From: Syntrophotalea carbinolica DSM 2380
GTDB lineage: Bacteria; Desulfobacterota; Desulfuromonadia; Desulfuromonadales; Syntrophotaleaceae
NCBI RefSeq assembly: GCF_000012885.1
Contig: NC_007498.2
Location: 372,001-436,000 of the forward strand
Length of the DNA: 64,000 bases
Reading direction: 5' to 3'
A model generated the notes under the pieces. That model saw nothing but the letters and a program-made list of their open reading frames with translations. It was not told where the DNA came from and did not search any database. This document shows, piece by piece, positions 17,742 through 26,660 of this stretch. The translations under genes were made by a program, and so were the position numbers. Position 1 is the stretch's first letter; the number at the start of each line of letters is the position of its first letter.

Positions 17742-17907
17742 TTTTGTTCTTCATCATAGGTAACACTTTGATTCCGGTATATGGATAACCTTCGTGAGGC
17801 CCTCCTTTCGCTTTTCCGTTAGGAAGATAAATACATAACCCTCTTCCATCCCTCGACCATGCCTGCTAAACTCCCGGGTGTTTTCCTCATGAAACAAGGG
17901 AGTCGCC

Positions 17908-18573
17908 ATGTCTCGAACGTTTATTCGTCCTTTGCTCTGCGCCTGTCTGGCGCTCTGTTTTTTATCCGTGGGAACAAGCCGGGCGGCCGAGCCCGGTCTG
18001 TCAAAAAGTATTGCGCAGCTTGAGGCGCGTATCGCGGCCTATGTTCCGGATCCTCGTTACCGGGAAGACCGTTTCGGGTTGATCGTTGTCAAGCAGGCCA
18101 TCGTCAGTCTAAAGGCCGGCTCCGGCGGCATCGGTGCCTGCCTGGTCGATGCCCGCACCGGCAAGGTGGTCGAGAGGGGGCGCAATCGGCAATACAGCCC
18201 CTATTTTCGCAGCGATATGCATGCGGAGATGGATCTGCTCAACCGCTACGAGGATCGATTGAAGAAGAAAGGCGGTTCCAATTCGAGCGGCGATCCGCGT
18301 CAGTGCGGTGATCTGATACTGTTTACCTCCACGGAACCCTGTCCCATGTGCCTGACCCGCATCATCAATTCCGGGATACAACGCATGTACTATCTCAATC
18401 CGGATATGGAAGGGGGCATGGCTCATCGCATGGAGCACCTGCCGAAGTTCTGGCGCGAATTTGCCGCCGGCCGGGATTTTCGTCAGGCGGAATGCTCTCC
18501 GACCCTGAGAAAAATCGCGGAAGATCTTTTCCGCCACTCCGTACGGTCTTTTGCCAGAAAAAGCCAGCCTTGA
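17908..18573 (+). CDS. exported cytidine/deoxycytidylate deaminase-like protein
   Basis: The 221-residue protein has a signal peptide (residues 1-26, ending SRAA) and then a zinc-dependent deaminase fold: HAEMD (zinc His plus catalytic Glu) and PCPMC (two zinc cysteines). These are the CDA-superfamily active-site motifs. Such enzymes normally act on cytosolic nucleosides, bases or tRNA, so an exported form is unusual; relatives annotated as nucleoside deaminases with leader peptides may act in the periplasm. GGGAG precedes the ATG. Its substrate is unknown. Confidence 0.82.
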   Translation: MSRTFIRPLLCACLALCFLSVGTSRAAEPGLSKSIAQLEARIAAYVPDPRYREDRFGLIVVKQAIVSLKAGSGGIGACLVDARTGKVVERGRNRQYSPYFRSDMHAEMDLLNRYEDRLKKKGGSNSSGDPRQCGDLILFTSTEPCPMCLTRIINSGIQRMYYLNPDMEGGMAHRMEHLPKFWREFAAGRDFRQAECSPTLRKIAEDLFRHSVRSFARKSQP

Positions 18574-18784
18574 TGCCGTTCTTATGACAGTCTGGCCGGT
18601 TTATTTTCGGTACCGGTAAACCGATTCGGCGTTGTTTCGTCTATACCACTGAAAGAAATCCGGCAGGAATCTCATCCTCCCTGCAGAGCCGCCCGCAAGC
18701 CGGTCATCATAAAGGGTTGGTAACAAGGGACAGCGCAGGTTGCACGGTGTGGCAATAATCGCCGGGCCTGTTAGGAGAGTGGTC

Positions 18785-20062
18785 ATGAGACGGATAGCAC
18801 TGGTATTTTCGGTTGTGCTGGTAACGCTGTGCGGAACGGGACAGGTTTTTGGGCAGACCGTCGAAACCCTCGACGAGCCCGAACAGCTGGCCATGTCCGA
18901 TACTCTGCAATACGCTTTGGAAAACAACCCGACCAGTCAGGTTGCCAACTGGGTGAACCCGGATACCGGGCGATCCGGTTCGGTGGTGCCGGTCAAGACT
19001 TTCACCAATGAGCTGGGCCAGCCGTGTCGCGAATTTGTCACCACGATTATTATCGGTGGTCAGGAAGAGCAGGGCTACGGTACCGCCTGCCGTCAACCGG
19101 ACGGATCCTGGCAGATTGTGGCCGATGAGCAGGCATCGACATCCACGCAGGCTCCCACCAACGTTTATGTTTATCCGCCGCAGCGGTATTATTACGTGTA
19201 CCCCGATGCGTATTATTACTACCCGTCGCGATTCTATTATCCCTACAATATTTTCCTGAGTTTCGGGTTTATTTTCCGCAGCGGATCTTTGTATTACGGT
19301 TCGTATTACCTGGATAACTACCATTTCCATCGTCGTCATCCGGTTCATGTGCGATCCCGGATCTATGTCGGCCCTCGTATTTTTACCCGCCATCGCTGGT
19401 ACACTCACCCCTACGTTCACCATCGTACGCGAGGGCCTTCGCCGGCCTATCGCTATCGCACTGAAGAACGTCGACGGACCACCATCACTCCGAGGTATCG
19501 CGACCGTCAGGACCACCGTCAGCAACGCATCTTGCGAGATCGAAGTCGCATCCAGCAACCGCGTATCCAGCAGAGACAGCCTGCCGTGAAACGCCAGCAG
19601 CAGAAGGCGCCGGTACTGCGTCAGCACCGCGATTCGGGCAATCAGGGCCGTATCCAGCAGAGACAGCCTGCCGTGAAACGCGAGCAGCAAAGGGCGCCGG
19701 TACTGCGTCAGCACCGCGATTCGGGTAATCAGGGTCGTATCCAGCAGAGACAGCCTGCCGTGAAACGCGAGCAGCAAAGGGCACCGGTACTGCGCCAGCA
19801 CCGCGATTCGGGAAAGCAGAGCCGTATTCAGTCGCAGCGGCCGCAACAGACACGATCGGCAGTTAAATATGAGCGGCGCAAAGCACCGGCCACGGGCCGA
19901 GGCGACATCCGCAATCAGAGTCGGTCCCGTTCAGCCCAGGTGCAGGGCAAACAACCTGTGGTGCAACGCGAACAGCAAAGATCGGTATCTCGGCGAGCCC
20001 CCGAAGTGCGCCAGCAGCAAAATCCCATGGCGCACCAGGGCGGTCGGCGGATGGCGAGATAA
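18785..20062 (+). CDS. secreted surface-antigen-like protein with Gln/Arg-rich tandem repeats
   Basis: The 425-residue protein starts with a signal peptide (residues 1-24) and a domain resembling the 17-kDa surface antigen family: ALENNPTSQVANWVNP, then REFVTTIIIGGQEEQGYGTAC and DGSWQIV. It continues with a Tyr-rich and then His/Arg-rich stretch and ends in a very basic, Gln/Arg-rich low-complexity tail with three 29-residue tandem repeats. TAGGAGAG supports ATG 18785. It is probably an envelope or periplasmic protein; the basic tail might bind polyanions. Function is unknown. Confidence 0.75.
   Translation: MRRIALVFSVVLVTLCGTGQVFGQTVETLDEPEQLAMSDTLQYALENNPTSQVANWVNPDTGRSGSVVPVKTFTNELGQPCREFVTTIIIGGQEEQGYGTACRQPDGSWQIVADEQASTSTQAPTNVYVYPPQRYYYVYPDAYYYYPSRFYYPYNIFLSFGFIFRSGSLYYGSYYLDNYHFHRRHPVHVRSRIYVGPRIFTRHRWYTHPYVHHRTRGPSPAYRYRTEERRRTTITPRYRDRQDHRQQRILRDRSRIQQPRIQQRQPAVKRQQQKAPVLRQHRDSGNQGRIQQRQPAVKREQQRAPVLRQHRDSGNQGRIQQRQPAVKREQQRAPVLRQHRDSGKQSRIQSQRPQQTRSAVKYERRKAPATGRGDIRNQSRSRSAQVQGKQPVVQREQQRSVSRRAPEVRQQQNPMAHQGGRRMAR
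19562..19822 (+). repeat. three 87-base in-frame tandem repeats
   Basis: Units begin at 19562, 19649 and 19736, each encoding 29 residues starting RIQQRQPAVKR. Copies two and three are nearly identical at DNA level, implying recent duplication and likely copy-number variation. Confidence 0.9.
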
Positions 20063-20327
20063 GACACAGGCCGCATCCGTTACAAAACAGCTGAGCACAT
20101 GGTTGTTGGAGAATTCCCCGGATTTTACATTTTGGCCGATATTCCACCCGGTTCGCGCGCCAGGCAGCCGGGTGTATTTATGGGCCATGTAAATCTCTGT
20201 CGTGGATACGACGGGTTATTTTCATTTTTTTTACACAGTTTCTCCTTATTGACATGGTAAGCCTACGTCTCATGAAACTTCATGCAGATCGACCTTGATG
20301 ACCCTTCAGCGTTTAAAGGCATGCCTT
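20063..20327. other. intergenic region with weak stem
   Basis: An ACCCGG/CCGGGT inverted repeat (20146-20173) may end the surface-protein transcript. A TTGACA at 20249 could be the -35 of the downstream regulator, but its -10 is poor. Confidence 0.3.
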
Positions 20328-21026
20328 ATGGAAATTTCGGCCAACCATGAAAAGAACATCTGGATACTTGCCCATCAGGCTCAACCGGATCTATCCTCCC
20401 TGCAGGATCTTATGGGGGGTGGTTATCACCTGCAACCGTTTGCCATCCGCAAAAGCGCTGTCCTGCATCCGCCCCAAAAGGTGGATCTGGCCCTTTTGGA
20501 TATGGCGGCATCAACCCAGGATGCCATGACCAGCATCATGCGATTGCGGGAGGATTATAAAGGGCCGTTGGCGGTGCTGGATAACCATCCCAACGAAAGA
20601 CGTCATATCCTTGCCCTTGAAATCGGCGCCGATGACTATCTGCAGCAACCCGTCAGTTCGCCGGTGCTGGCGGCGCGTATCGAAGCTTTGTTGCGCCGCT
20701 ATCAGCAGGCGGAAAGGGAACCCTCGGCGGTGATCTCTGTCGGCGATCTGACCATTGACGCAACGCGCAGGGAGGTGACCAAAAATGAGAAGGTCATTTC
20801 GGTCACCACTGTCGAGTTCAAATTGCTCTGGTATCTGGCCAGCCATGCCGGCATAGTGGTGAGCCGCAACGATATTCATCTGGCTCTTTATAATCGGGAA
20901 TACAACGGTATCGACCGTTCCGTCGATATGTACATCTCTCGGTTACGAAAAAAACTTGGCGACTGTCCCGCCCATCCCACGTTGCTCAAAACCATCCGCG
21001 GCGACGGCTACCTGTTTGTCGGGTAA
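20328..21026 (+). CDS. OmpR-type response regulator with degenerate receiver
   Basis: The 232-residue protein has a receiver domain (about 1-115) and a winged-helix trans_reg_C DNA-binding domain (135-232, with FKLLWYLASHAG and VDMYISRLRKKLGD...TIRGDGYLF). The phospho-acceptor Asp is present (LALLDMA), but the acidic pocket at the first strand is replaced by AHQAQ and the conserved switch Lys is Gln (LQQP), so normal phosphorylation is doubtful. AAAGG supports ATG 20328; ATG 20298 is an alternative. It precedes nifE by 310 bases with a terminator between, so it need not regulate nif genes. No cognate kinase is adjacent. Confidence 0.8.
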   Translation: MEISANHEKNIWILAHQAQPDLSSLQDLMGGGYHLQPFAIRKSAVLHPPQKVDLALLDMAASTQDAMTSIMRLREDYKGPLAVLDNHPNERRHILALEIGADDYLQQPVSSPVLAARIEALLRRYQQAEREPSAVISVGDLTIDATRREVTKNEKVISVTTVEFKLLWYLASHAGIVVSRNDIHLALYNREYNGIDRSVDMYISRLRKKLGDCPAHPTLLKTIRGDGYLFVG

Positions 21027-21061
21027 TATTCGCTTGCCCCCATCGAATCCATTTCATCCAT

Positions 21062-21108
21062 AGCCCCCGGGTTTCCGGCGACAGATCATGCCGGGCTCCC
21101 TGGGGGCT
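21062..21108 (+). terminator. terminator after the response regulator
   Basis: The stem AGCCCCC/GGGGGCT has an inner CCGG/CCGG element and is followed by GTTCGATTT. It separates the regulator from the nif promoter. Confidence 0.55.
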
Positions 21109-21249
21109 GTTCGATTTGAGTCACCTTTCTTAACTTTGCTTTCCAACTTCCTCCTCCGTTTGCTTAAAAAGTAATCAACGCCTTCTTTTTCATCGCGCAA
21201 GTTCGCTCTTCAAAGTTGTAAGTTGCCGAAATAGCGTATTTTTATATAC

Positions 21250-21265
21250 TGGCAGGGGTTTTGCT
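21250..21265 (+). promoter_or_regulatory. sigma-54 promoter of nifEN
   Basis: TGGCAGG-N4-TTGCT has GG and GC at the exact -24/-12 spacing. The leader to the GTG start is about 60 bases. A near-match to a NifA site, TGT-N10-TCA at 21108-21123, lies about 130 bases upstream but misses one base of ACA, so the activator is uncertain. Confidence 0.75.
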
Positions 21266-21336
21266 TTATGTATGGCATAAAGCCTGTCCTCTCTCCCTCC
21301 AGGCTTACTTCATCTGTTTAAAAAAGGAATCAGGCC

Positions 21337-22689
21337 GTGGCAACTAAACCAAAAATTCGAGAATTGCTGGACGAGAGTGCCTGCGCTCACAACAAAACCA
21401 AGACGGCTGGCTGTAACAAAACAGTCCCCGGTGCCACTACTGGCGGATGTGCCTTCGAGGGGTCGCAGATCTCTCTTTTCCCTTATGCCGATGCAGCGCA
21501 TCTGGTGCACGGTCCCATAACCTGCGTGGGGGCTTCCTGGGAAACCCGGTTGACCCGAACCAGTTGGCAGGGCCGCGATATGACCCAGATGGGTTTTACC
21601 ACCGGCATTTCCACCAACGACGTGGTCTTCGGCGGGGAGGAAAAATTACGGCAATCCATCGACTATATCGTTGGGCATTACGCCCCTCAGGCGGTATTTG
21701 TCTACAGTACCTGCGTTACGGCCATGATCGGTGATGATATCGATGCCGTCTGCCGTCAGGCACAGCAGGACCATGGTATTCCCATGGTGCCGGTACACGC
21801 TCCCGGTTTTGTCGGCGGCAAAAATCTCGGCAGCCGGCTGGCTGGCGAAGCGGTGCTGACGCATCTGATCGGCACTCTCGAGCCGGAGGAAACGACGCCT
21901 TTCGACATCAACCTGATCGGCGATTACAACGTTACCGGCGATATGTGGCAATATGCTCCGCTGCTGAAGGAACTCGGCATTCGGATATTATCCACCCTGA
22001 GTGGCGACGGCCGGGTGGCCAGGATACGCACCGCGCACCGCGCGCACCTCAATGTTCTGGTGTGCGCCAAGTCACTGATCTCGCTGCCGCGTAAACTCAA
22101 GGAAAAATACGGCATTCCGTTCATCTCCGTGTCCTTTTACGGTAAGCGCGATACCAGCGCCAGCATTCTCGCCATCGCCGAAGGCCTTGGCGATGCCGAC
22201 CTGATCGCCCGCACCAAGCAGCTCATTGCCCGCGAAGAGGCCCGTCTGGAAGAACGCCTTGCTCCCTACCGGGAGATTTTCCGCGGCAAGAAGGCGGTGT
22301 TGAATACCGGCGGCAACAAATCGTGGTCCATCGCCTCGGCTTTGCAGGATCTGGGCATCGAGGTTGTAGCCACTTCGGTAAAAAAATCCACCCAGGTGGA
22401 CAAGGAAAAGGCGCGTAAGTATCTGGGGGAAAAAGGGGTGCTGATGACCAACCCGGGAGCGGAGCAGGCCAAAATTATCGACCAAACCGGTGCCGACCTG
22501 CTGCTGGCGGGAGGACGCAGTCTATATACGGCCATCAAGAAGAAGATCGCTTTCGCTGATGTCAACCAGGAGAAAAAGAAGAGTTACGGCGGTTACGAGG
22601 GGTTGCTCAATCTGGCCGAAGATCTGAAAAATGCCCTGGAAAATCCGGTATTCAAAAACGTCGCAAGGAGGGCACCGTGGGAGAAATAA
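21337..22689 (+). CDS. nifE: nitrogenase FeMo-cofactor assembly protein NifE
   Basis: NifE pairs with NifN to form the scaffold on which the NifB cofactor matures to FeMo-co. The 450-residue protein has the NifE-type N-terminus (PGATTGGCAFEG, then ADAAHLVHGPITCVGASWETR) with the cluster-binding cysteines at GGCAFEG, PITCVG and VYSTCVTAMIGDD. GTG 21337 is supported by AAGGA eight bases upstream and by family alignment. It overlaps nifN by 13 bases. A sigma-54 promoter lies about 70 bases before the start. nifH, nifD and nifK are not in the window. Confidence 0.93.
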   Translation: MATKPKIRELLDESACAHNKTKTAGCNKTVPGATTGGCAFEGSQISLFPYADAAHLVHGPITCVGASWETRLTRTSWQGRDMTQMGFTTGISTNDVVFGGEEKLRQSIDYIVGHYAPQAVFVYSTCVTAMIGDDIDAVCRQAQQDHGIPMVPVHAPGFVGGKNLGSRLAGEAVLTHLIGTLEPEETTPFDINLIGDYNVTGDMWQYAPLLKELGIRILSTLSGDGRVARIRTAHRAHLNVLVCAKSLISLPRKLKEKYGIPFISVSFYGKRDTSASILAIAEGLGDADLIARTKQLIAREEARLEERLAPYREIFRGKKAVLNTGGNKSWSIASALQDLGIEVVATSVKKSTQVDKEKARKYLGEKGVLMTNPGAEQAKIIDQTGADLLLAGGRSLYTAIKKKIAFADVNQEKKKSYGGYEGLLNLAEDLKNALENPVFKNVARRAPWEK

Positions 22690-23969
22690 GCCACAAAATC
22701 GAGAAACCGCTGCAGATCAATCCTATCCGGCTGTCGCAGCCCATGGGGGCAGCGCTGGCTTTCCTCGGTATCGACGGCTGCATGCCGCTCATGCATGGCG
22801 GTATGGGGTGTACGTCCTTCACCAAGGTGTTTCTGACCCGCCATTTTTGCGAGCCGATCGCTATCCAGACCACGGCTGTTACGGATGTCACCGCGATCCT
22901 CGACGGTGGCGACAGCAGCATCGTCGAAGCGGTGCACAACATCACCAAAAAAGTTACCCCCAGTCTCGTCGGCCTGCATACCACCGGTCTGACCGAAACC
23001 AAGGGCGATGACATCCGTGGCGCGGCCAAACAGGTCGATTTTCCCATGGTTTATGTGCATACGGCCGACTACGAAGGCGGATTGGAAAGTGGCTGGGGCA
23101 AAACGGTCAAGGCGATCATCGAGCAACTGGTCGAAGAGCGCTCACAGGTCCAGTCCGACAAAGTGGTGTTGCTGCCCCATGTGTCCATGCAGCCCATCGA
23201 GGTGGAAAAGCTCAAGGATTTCATCGCACTGTTCGGCCTGGAGGTTGTAGCCCTGCCGGATCTTTCCACTTCGCTTGACGGTCACCTGGGTGAGAAACAG
23301 AGTGCTCTGAGCAGCGGTGGCGTTAAGGTTGAGGCCATCGTCTCGATGGCCGATGCCGCAACGGTTATCTCCGTCGGTGCATCGATGCAACTCAGTGCCG
23401 AAGCCTTGTTGAAAAAAAATGCCGCCATGCGGCATATCCACATGGACCATGTGCAGGGGTTGGTGGCAACAGATGCGCTGGTGGAGCAATTGCTTGCCCT
23501 GACCGGTATGGAACAGCCGCCGGCCAGTGTGGTGCGCTGGCGCAAACGGCTGCAGGATGTCATGCTGGACAGCCATTTTTCCTTGGGCCAGACCCGTGTG
23601 ATGGTGACCGGGGAACCCGATTTTGTGGCCGGAGCCTGTGAACTTCTGTCCGAGGCCGGCGCCCGCATCAGTGTGGCCCTGTCGACGGTGGACTCGCCAC
23701 AGCTGGAAGCCATAAACGCGGCAAAAGTCATGGTCGGCGATCTCGAGGACGCCGAGAAGCTGCAGGCCGAGTACGATCTTATTGTCGGCAGCATGCATGC
23801 CGAAGCCCTGGCGCATCGATTCGGCAAGGCATTGGTGCTACGCGGTTTTCCCTGCTGGGAGATCGTCGGCAACCAGCTGAAAAACGATCTTTTATATGAA
23901 GGCGGGGCGTATTTTCTCTGTGAAACGGCCAATGCCGCCGAAGCGATGCGCATGGGGAGCCACGATTAA
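22677..23969 (+). CDS. nifN: nitrogenase FeMo-cofactor assembly protein NifN
   Basis: NifN is the partner of NifE in the scaffold complex. The 430-residue protein shows NifN features: KPLQINPIRLSQPMGAALAFLGI, MHGGMGCTSFTKVFLTRHF, and TAVTDVTAILDGGD. The GTG start is inside the end of nifE and has AAGGAGG just upstream. The stop is followed after about 20 bases by repeat A2, so the nif transcript likely ends or is processed there. Confidence 0.93.
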   Translation: MGEISHKIEKPLQINPIRLSQPMGAALAFLGIDGCMPLMHGGMGCTSFTKVFLTRHFCEPIAIQTTAVTDVTAILDGGDSSIVEAVHNITKKVTPSLVGLHTTGLTETKGDDIRGAAKQVDFPMVYVHTADYEGGLESGWGKTVKAIIEQLVEERSQVQSDKVVLLPHVSMQPIEVEKLKDFIALFGLEVVALPDLSTSLDGHLGEKQSALSSGGVKVEAIVSMADAATVISVGASMQLSAEALLKKNAAMRHIHMDHVQGLVATDALVEQLLALTGMEQPPASVVRWRKRLQDVMLDSHFSLGQTRVMVTGEPDFVAGACELLSEAGARISVALSTVDSPQLEAINAAKVMVGDLEDAEKLQAEYDLIVGSMHAEALAHRFGKALVLRGFPCWEIVGNQLKNDLLYEGGAYFLCETANAAEAMRMGSHD

Positions 23970-23990
23970 CAGTTGGTTTTCCGATTTGGC

Positions 23991-24213
23991 GTTGCCGTTA
24001 ATCCCCTTGTGACGCCGCCGGAACGGAGCAGGCGGCGGGCGAAACCGGCGGACGACTGAGCGCAGCGAATCCCGTCCGTCCGCCCGACGGTTGCGCCGTG
24101 GAGGGAACCCGCCGCAGGCGGGCCAGGAGCGGGGCACCTTTCTCTGCTTACTCTCTATTGGTGTAAAAAGAGAGTAAGGCGCCGTGGGGGGGCGCGACCC
24201 CGCGGTGTTGCAG
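23991..24213 (+). repeat. A repeat, copy A2
   Basis: This full-length copy follows nifN. Helix GGCGGAC/GTCCGTC (24047/24074) holds a G-U wobble intermediate between the G-C and A-U forms seen in other copies. CTTACTCTCT/AGAGAGTAAG is perfect here. Confidence 0.9.
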
Positions 24214-24250
24214 TTGGTGTTCGGTGGAAAGAACTAAAATCGTTACCTTA

Positions 24251-24290
24251 ACTTCAAGTTCACCGGTCCCGGACGGCCGCCGGCTTGACA
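24251..24290 (+). repeat. B repeat, 5' fragment
   Basis: The first ~40 bases of the B element (ACTTCAAGTTCACCGGTCCC onward) are followed by an abrupt break. The fragment lies between A2 and A3, keeping the A-B-A order. Confidence 0.7.
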
Positions 24291-24311
24291 AGCAGCTGTG
24301 CTGCTTTCGGT

Positions 24312-24533
24312 TTTGCCGTTAATCCCCTTGTGACGCCGCCGGAACGGAGCAGGCGGCGGGCGAAACAGACGGACGACTGAGCGCAGCGAATCTTGTCCGT
24401 CCGCCCGACGGTTGCGCCGTGGAGGGAACCTGCCGCAGGCAGGCCAGGAGCGGGGCACCTTTCTCTGCTTACTCTCTATTGGTGTAAAAAGAGAGTAAGA
24501 CGCCGTGCGGGGGCGCGACCCCGCGGTCTTGAA
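24312..24533 (+). repeat. A repeat, copy A3
   Basis: Compensatory changes are seen in two helices: GACGGAC/GTCCGTC (24068/24395 region, A-T in place of G-C; left arm at 24368) and CCTGCC/GGCAGG (24429/24438, T-A in place of C-G). CTTACTCTCT/AGAGAGTAAG is perfect. Confidence 0.9.
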
Positions 24534-24619
24534 GTTAAGGGTTCAAAGATAAATCCCTACACTTTTCACTCTTGTAGGACAAACAACACAAAACTTTAAC
24601 TTTCCGGAAGGAATGCTCC

Positions 24620-25627
24620 ATGCTTCTTTACACCGACACCATCCGCCGCTGGGCAACCGACTATCGTCGTTGTCGCGACCTCACCGATCCCCACGGGACG
24701 GGAGAGGTCGGCATGGCTCATGGCGAGGAGGGCACCCGCATCGCCGTGCGGTTTACGGTGCATCTCCAGGGCGCGTTGATTACCGATGTCGGTTATCAGG
24801 TGTTCGGTTGCGGTTACTCCATGGCTGCTTGCGCCGCAGCGGCAGAGCTGGCCTGTAACAAAAATTTGCCGTCGGCAATGGCCATTGACGCTTCGCAGGT
24901 CGATGCGTTGCTCGATGGCTTGCCGCCGGAGCGCAGTTATTGCGCCGATCTGGCGGTGGAAGCATTGCAGGCGGCCCTTGCCAGTGCCAGTGGTGATGCG
25001 CAGACCGTTCAGGCCGCCTATCATCCTGCCGAAGAGGAACACGGCCCCCGCGTTCATGCCGATCATCCTGTGTACCGTGCCCTGATGGACAGTACTCCGG
25101 TTGAAGGTAGCTCAGAGGAAAACCGGCATCTGTTCGCCTGTCTGCTCAGCGTTGCCGCCGACGAACCGTACGACACCGCGGCGGCCCTTGGCCTGAGTGC
25201 CGATGATCTGAAGGTACTTTTGGAAACCTGGTTCCCGGAATGCAGCCCGGGACTGTTCAGCCAAGCGGATCGGTCGGAGCAGGTTCCTCCCGAGTATAAC
25301 GACGAAGTGCTGCAAATTCTGCTTACCCATGTGCCACGGGAGGCGAATGGCACACTGCAGACCTCATCTCTTCTGTTGGCCCGCATCATCGCGGCCCGAA
25401 CCGCCTATCCCGGTCATCTGTGGGTCGCCATGGGGTTATTCGAACGCCCCCAGTTGAGCGCTTCCATTCGCCGGCTGCTACCATCACTGGCTGCGGCCAA
25501 TAATCAGAACATGCGTTGGAAACGCTACCTGTTCAAACAAGTCTGCGATCTCAACGGCGGGATGATGTGCAAATCCCCCAATTGTGGAGATTGCAGCGAT
25601 TACGCGATCTGTTTTCCGGAAGACTGA
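24620..25627 (+). CDS. nifQ: IscU-like/NifQ fusion protein
   Basis: The 335-residue protein joins an N-terminal NifU/IscU-type scaffold domain (about 1-125) to a C-terminal NifQ domain (about 155-335). NifQ is a molybdenum-Fe-S protein that supplies Mo for FeMo-co; its cluster motif C-x4-C-x2-C-x5-C is intact as CKSPNCGDCSDYAIC, preceded by MRWKRYLFKQVCD. In the scaffold part, GCGYSM and YCADLA match the second and third IscU cysteines, but the first (usually in GAPACGD) is replaced by AHGEEG, so cluster assembly is probably altered. AAGGA precedes the ATG. It follows nifEN across an A-B-A repeat block. Confidence 0.87.
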   Translation: MLLYTDTIRRWATDYRRCRDLTDPHGTGEVGMAHGEEGTRIAVRFTVHLQGALITDVGYQVFGCGYSMAACAAAAELACNKNLPSAMAIDASQVDALLDGLPPERSYCADLAVEALQAALASASGDAQTVQAAYHPAEEEHGPRVHADHPVYRALMDSTPVEGSSEENRHLFACLLSVAADEPYDTAAALGLSADDLKVLLETWFPECSPGLFSQADRSEQVPPEYNDEVLQILLTHVPREANGTLQTSSLLLARIIAARTAYPGHLWVAMGLFERPQLSASIRRLLPSLAAANNQNMRWKRYLFKQVCDLNGGMMCKSPNCGDCSDYAICFPED

Positions 25628-25722
25628 GCTGCAACCCGGTTTTCCCCACCCCTTTGTCTTTTCCCCACCGACAGGTTATAATCCGCCCCTCTACCGATGA
25701 TTCCATTCCGAGGGGCTTCCGC

Positions 25723-26607
25723 GTGCAGCTTATCAAGCATCAATTCAATTTTATACGTTCCCTGCTGGAGATGATTGCATTCTCCCATTCAGTGTTCGCT
25801 TTTCCCTTTGCCCTGTTGGGGGCGTTACTGGCGGTGCAGGCCAGCGGCGCCTGGCCGACTGCGGCTCAGCTGGGCTGGATATGTCTGGCCATGGTCGGTG
25901 CCCGTTCCGGTGCCATGGGGCTCAACCGCATCATCGATGCCGGCCTCGATGCCGAGAATCCGCGCACCCGCGGGCGTCATATCCCCAGCGGCAAAGTCTC
26001 CCGGCGGGCGGCCTGGCTGCTGGTCTGTGTGTCCTTTGCCGCGTTGCTGCTGGCGGCGGGCATGCTCAATTCCTTGTGTCTGATGCTGGCGCCGCTGGCG
26101 GTAGCGCTATTCGTTCTTTATCCGTTTTGCAAGCGCTTTACGGCGCTGTCGCACCTGGTATTGGGTGCCTGTCTGGGCGCGGCACCGGTCGGCGCCTGGA
26201 TTGCGTTGCGCGGCGATGTGCGCTGGCCGGTGGTGCTGTTAGGGGTTGCGGTTTTGCTGTGGGTGGCGGGCTTCGATATCCTTTATGCGCTGCAGGACGA
26301 AAGCCATGATCGCCGCGCCGGTCTGCATTCACTGCCGGTACGATTGGGCGCCCGCCGGGCCTTGTTGCTGGCGCGCGTGCTGCACACGCTGATGGTGCTG
26401 CTGTTGGCGGGAGTGGCTTTTGGCGGCGGATTGGGTGGTCTCTTTCTGTGCGGGGTGCTGGTGACGGCCGGCCTGCTGGCCTGGGAACATCGCCTGGTGC
26501 GGCACGATGATCTGAGTCGCCTCAATCAGGCTTTTTTTACCATGAACGGTCTTATAAGCGTGTTATTGTTTGGGTTTGCGCTGGGGGATGTTCTGGTCCG
26601 TTTTTGA
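25723..26607 (+). CDS. mqnP: UbiA-family prenyltransferase, probable MqnP
   Basis: The 294-residue integral membrane protein has about eight helices and attaches a polyprenyl chain to an aromatic acid. The two Asp-rich Mg-diphosphate sites are present as NRIIDAGLDAENPRT and YALQDESHDRRAG. GTG 25723, preceded by GAGGGG, is chosen over the longer open frame because it leaves a short N-terminus before SFSHSVFAFPFALL-like sequence, as in relatives. With ubiX, mqnE and mqnC downstream, it most likely serves the futalosine menaquinone pathway. Confidence 0.85.
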   Translation: MQLIKHQFNFIRSLLEMIAFSHSVFAFPFALLGALLAVQASGAWPTAAQLGWICLAMVGARSGAMGLNRIIDAGLDAENPRTRGRHIPSGKVSRRAAWLLVCVSFAALLLAAGMLNSLCLMLAPLAVALFVLYPFCKRFTALSHLVLGACLGAAPVGAWIALRGDVRWPVVLLGVAVLLWVAGFDILYALQDESHDRRAGLHSLPVRLGARRALLLARVLHTLMVLLLAGVAFGGGLGGLFLCGVLVTAGLLAWEHRLVRHDDLSRLNQAFFTMNGLISVLLFGFALGDVLVRF

Positions 26608-26660
26608 ATATCCGAACAGCTCTACATTTTAATGCTGCTCCTGGATTGTTTAAGCGGCTG

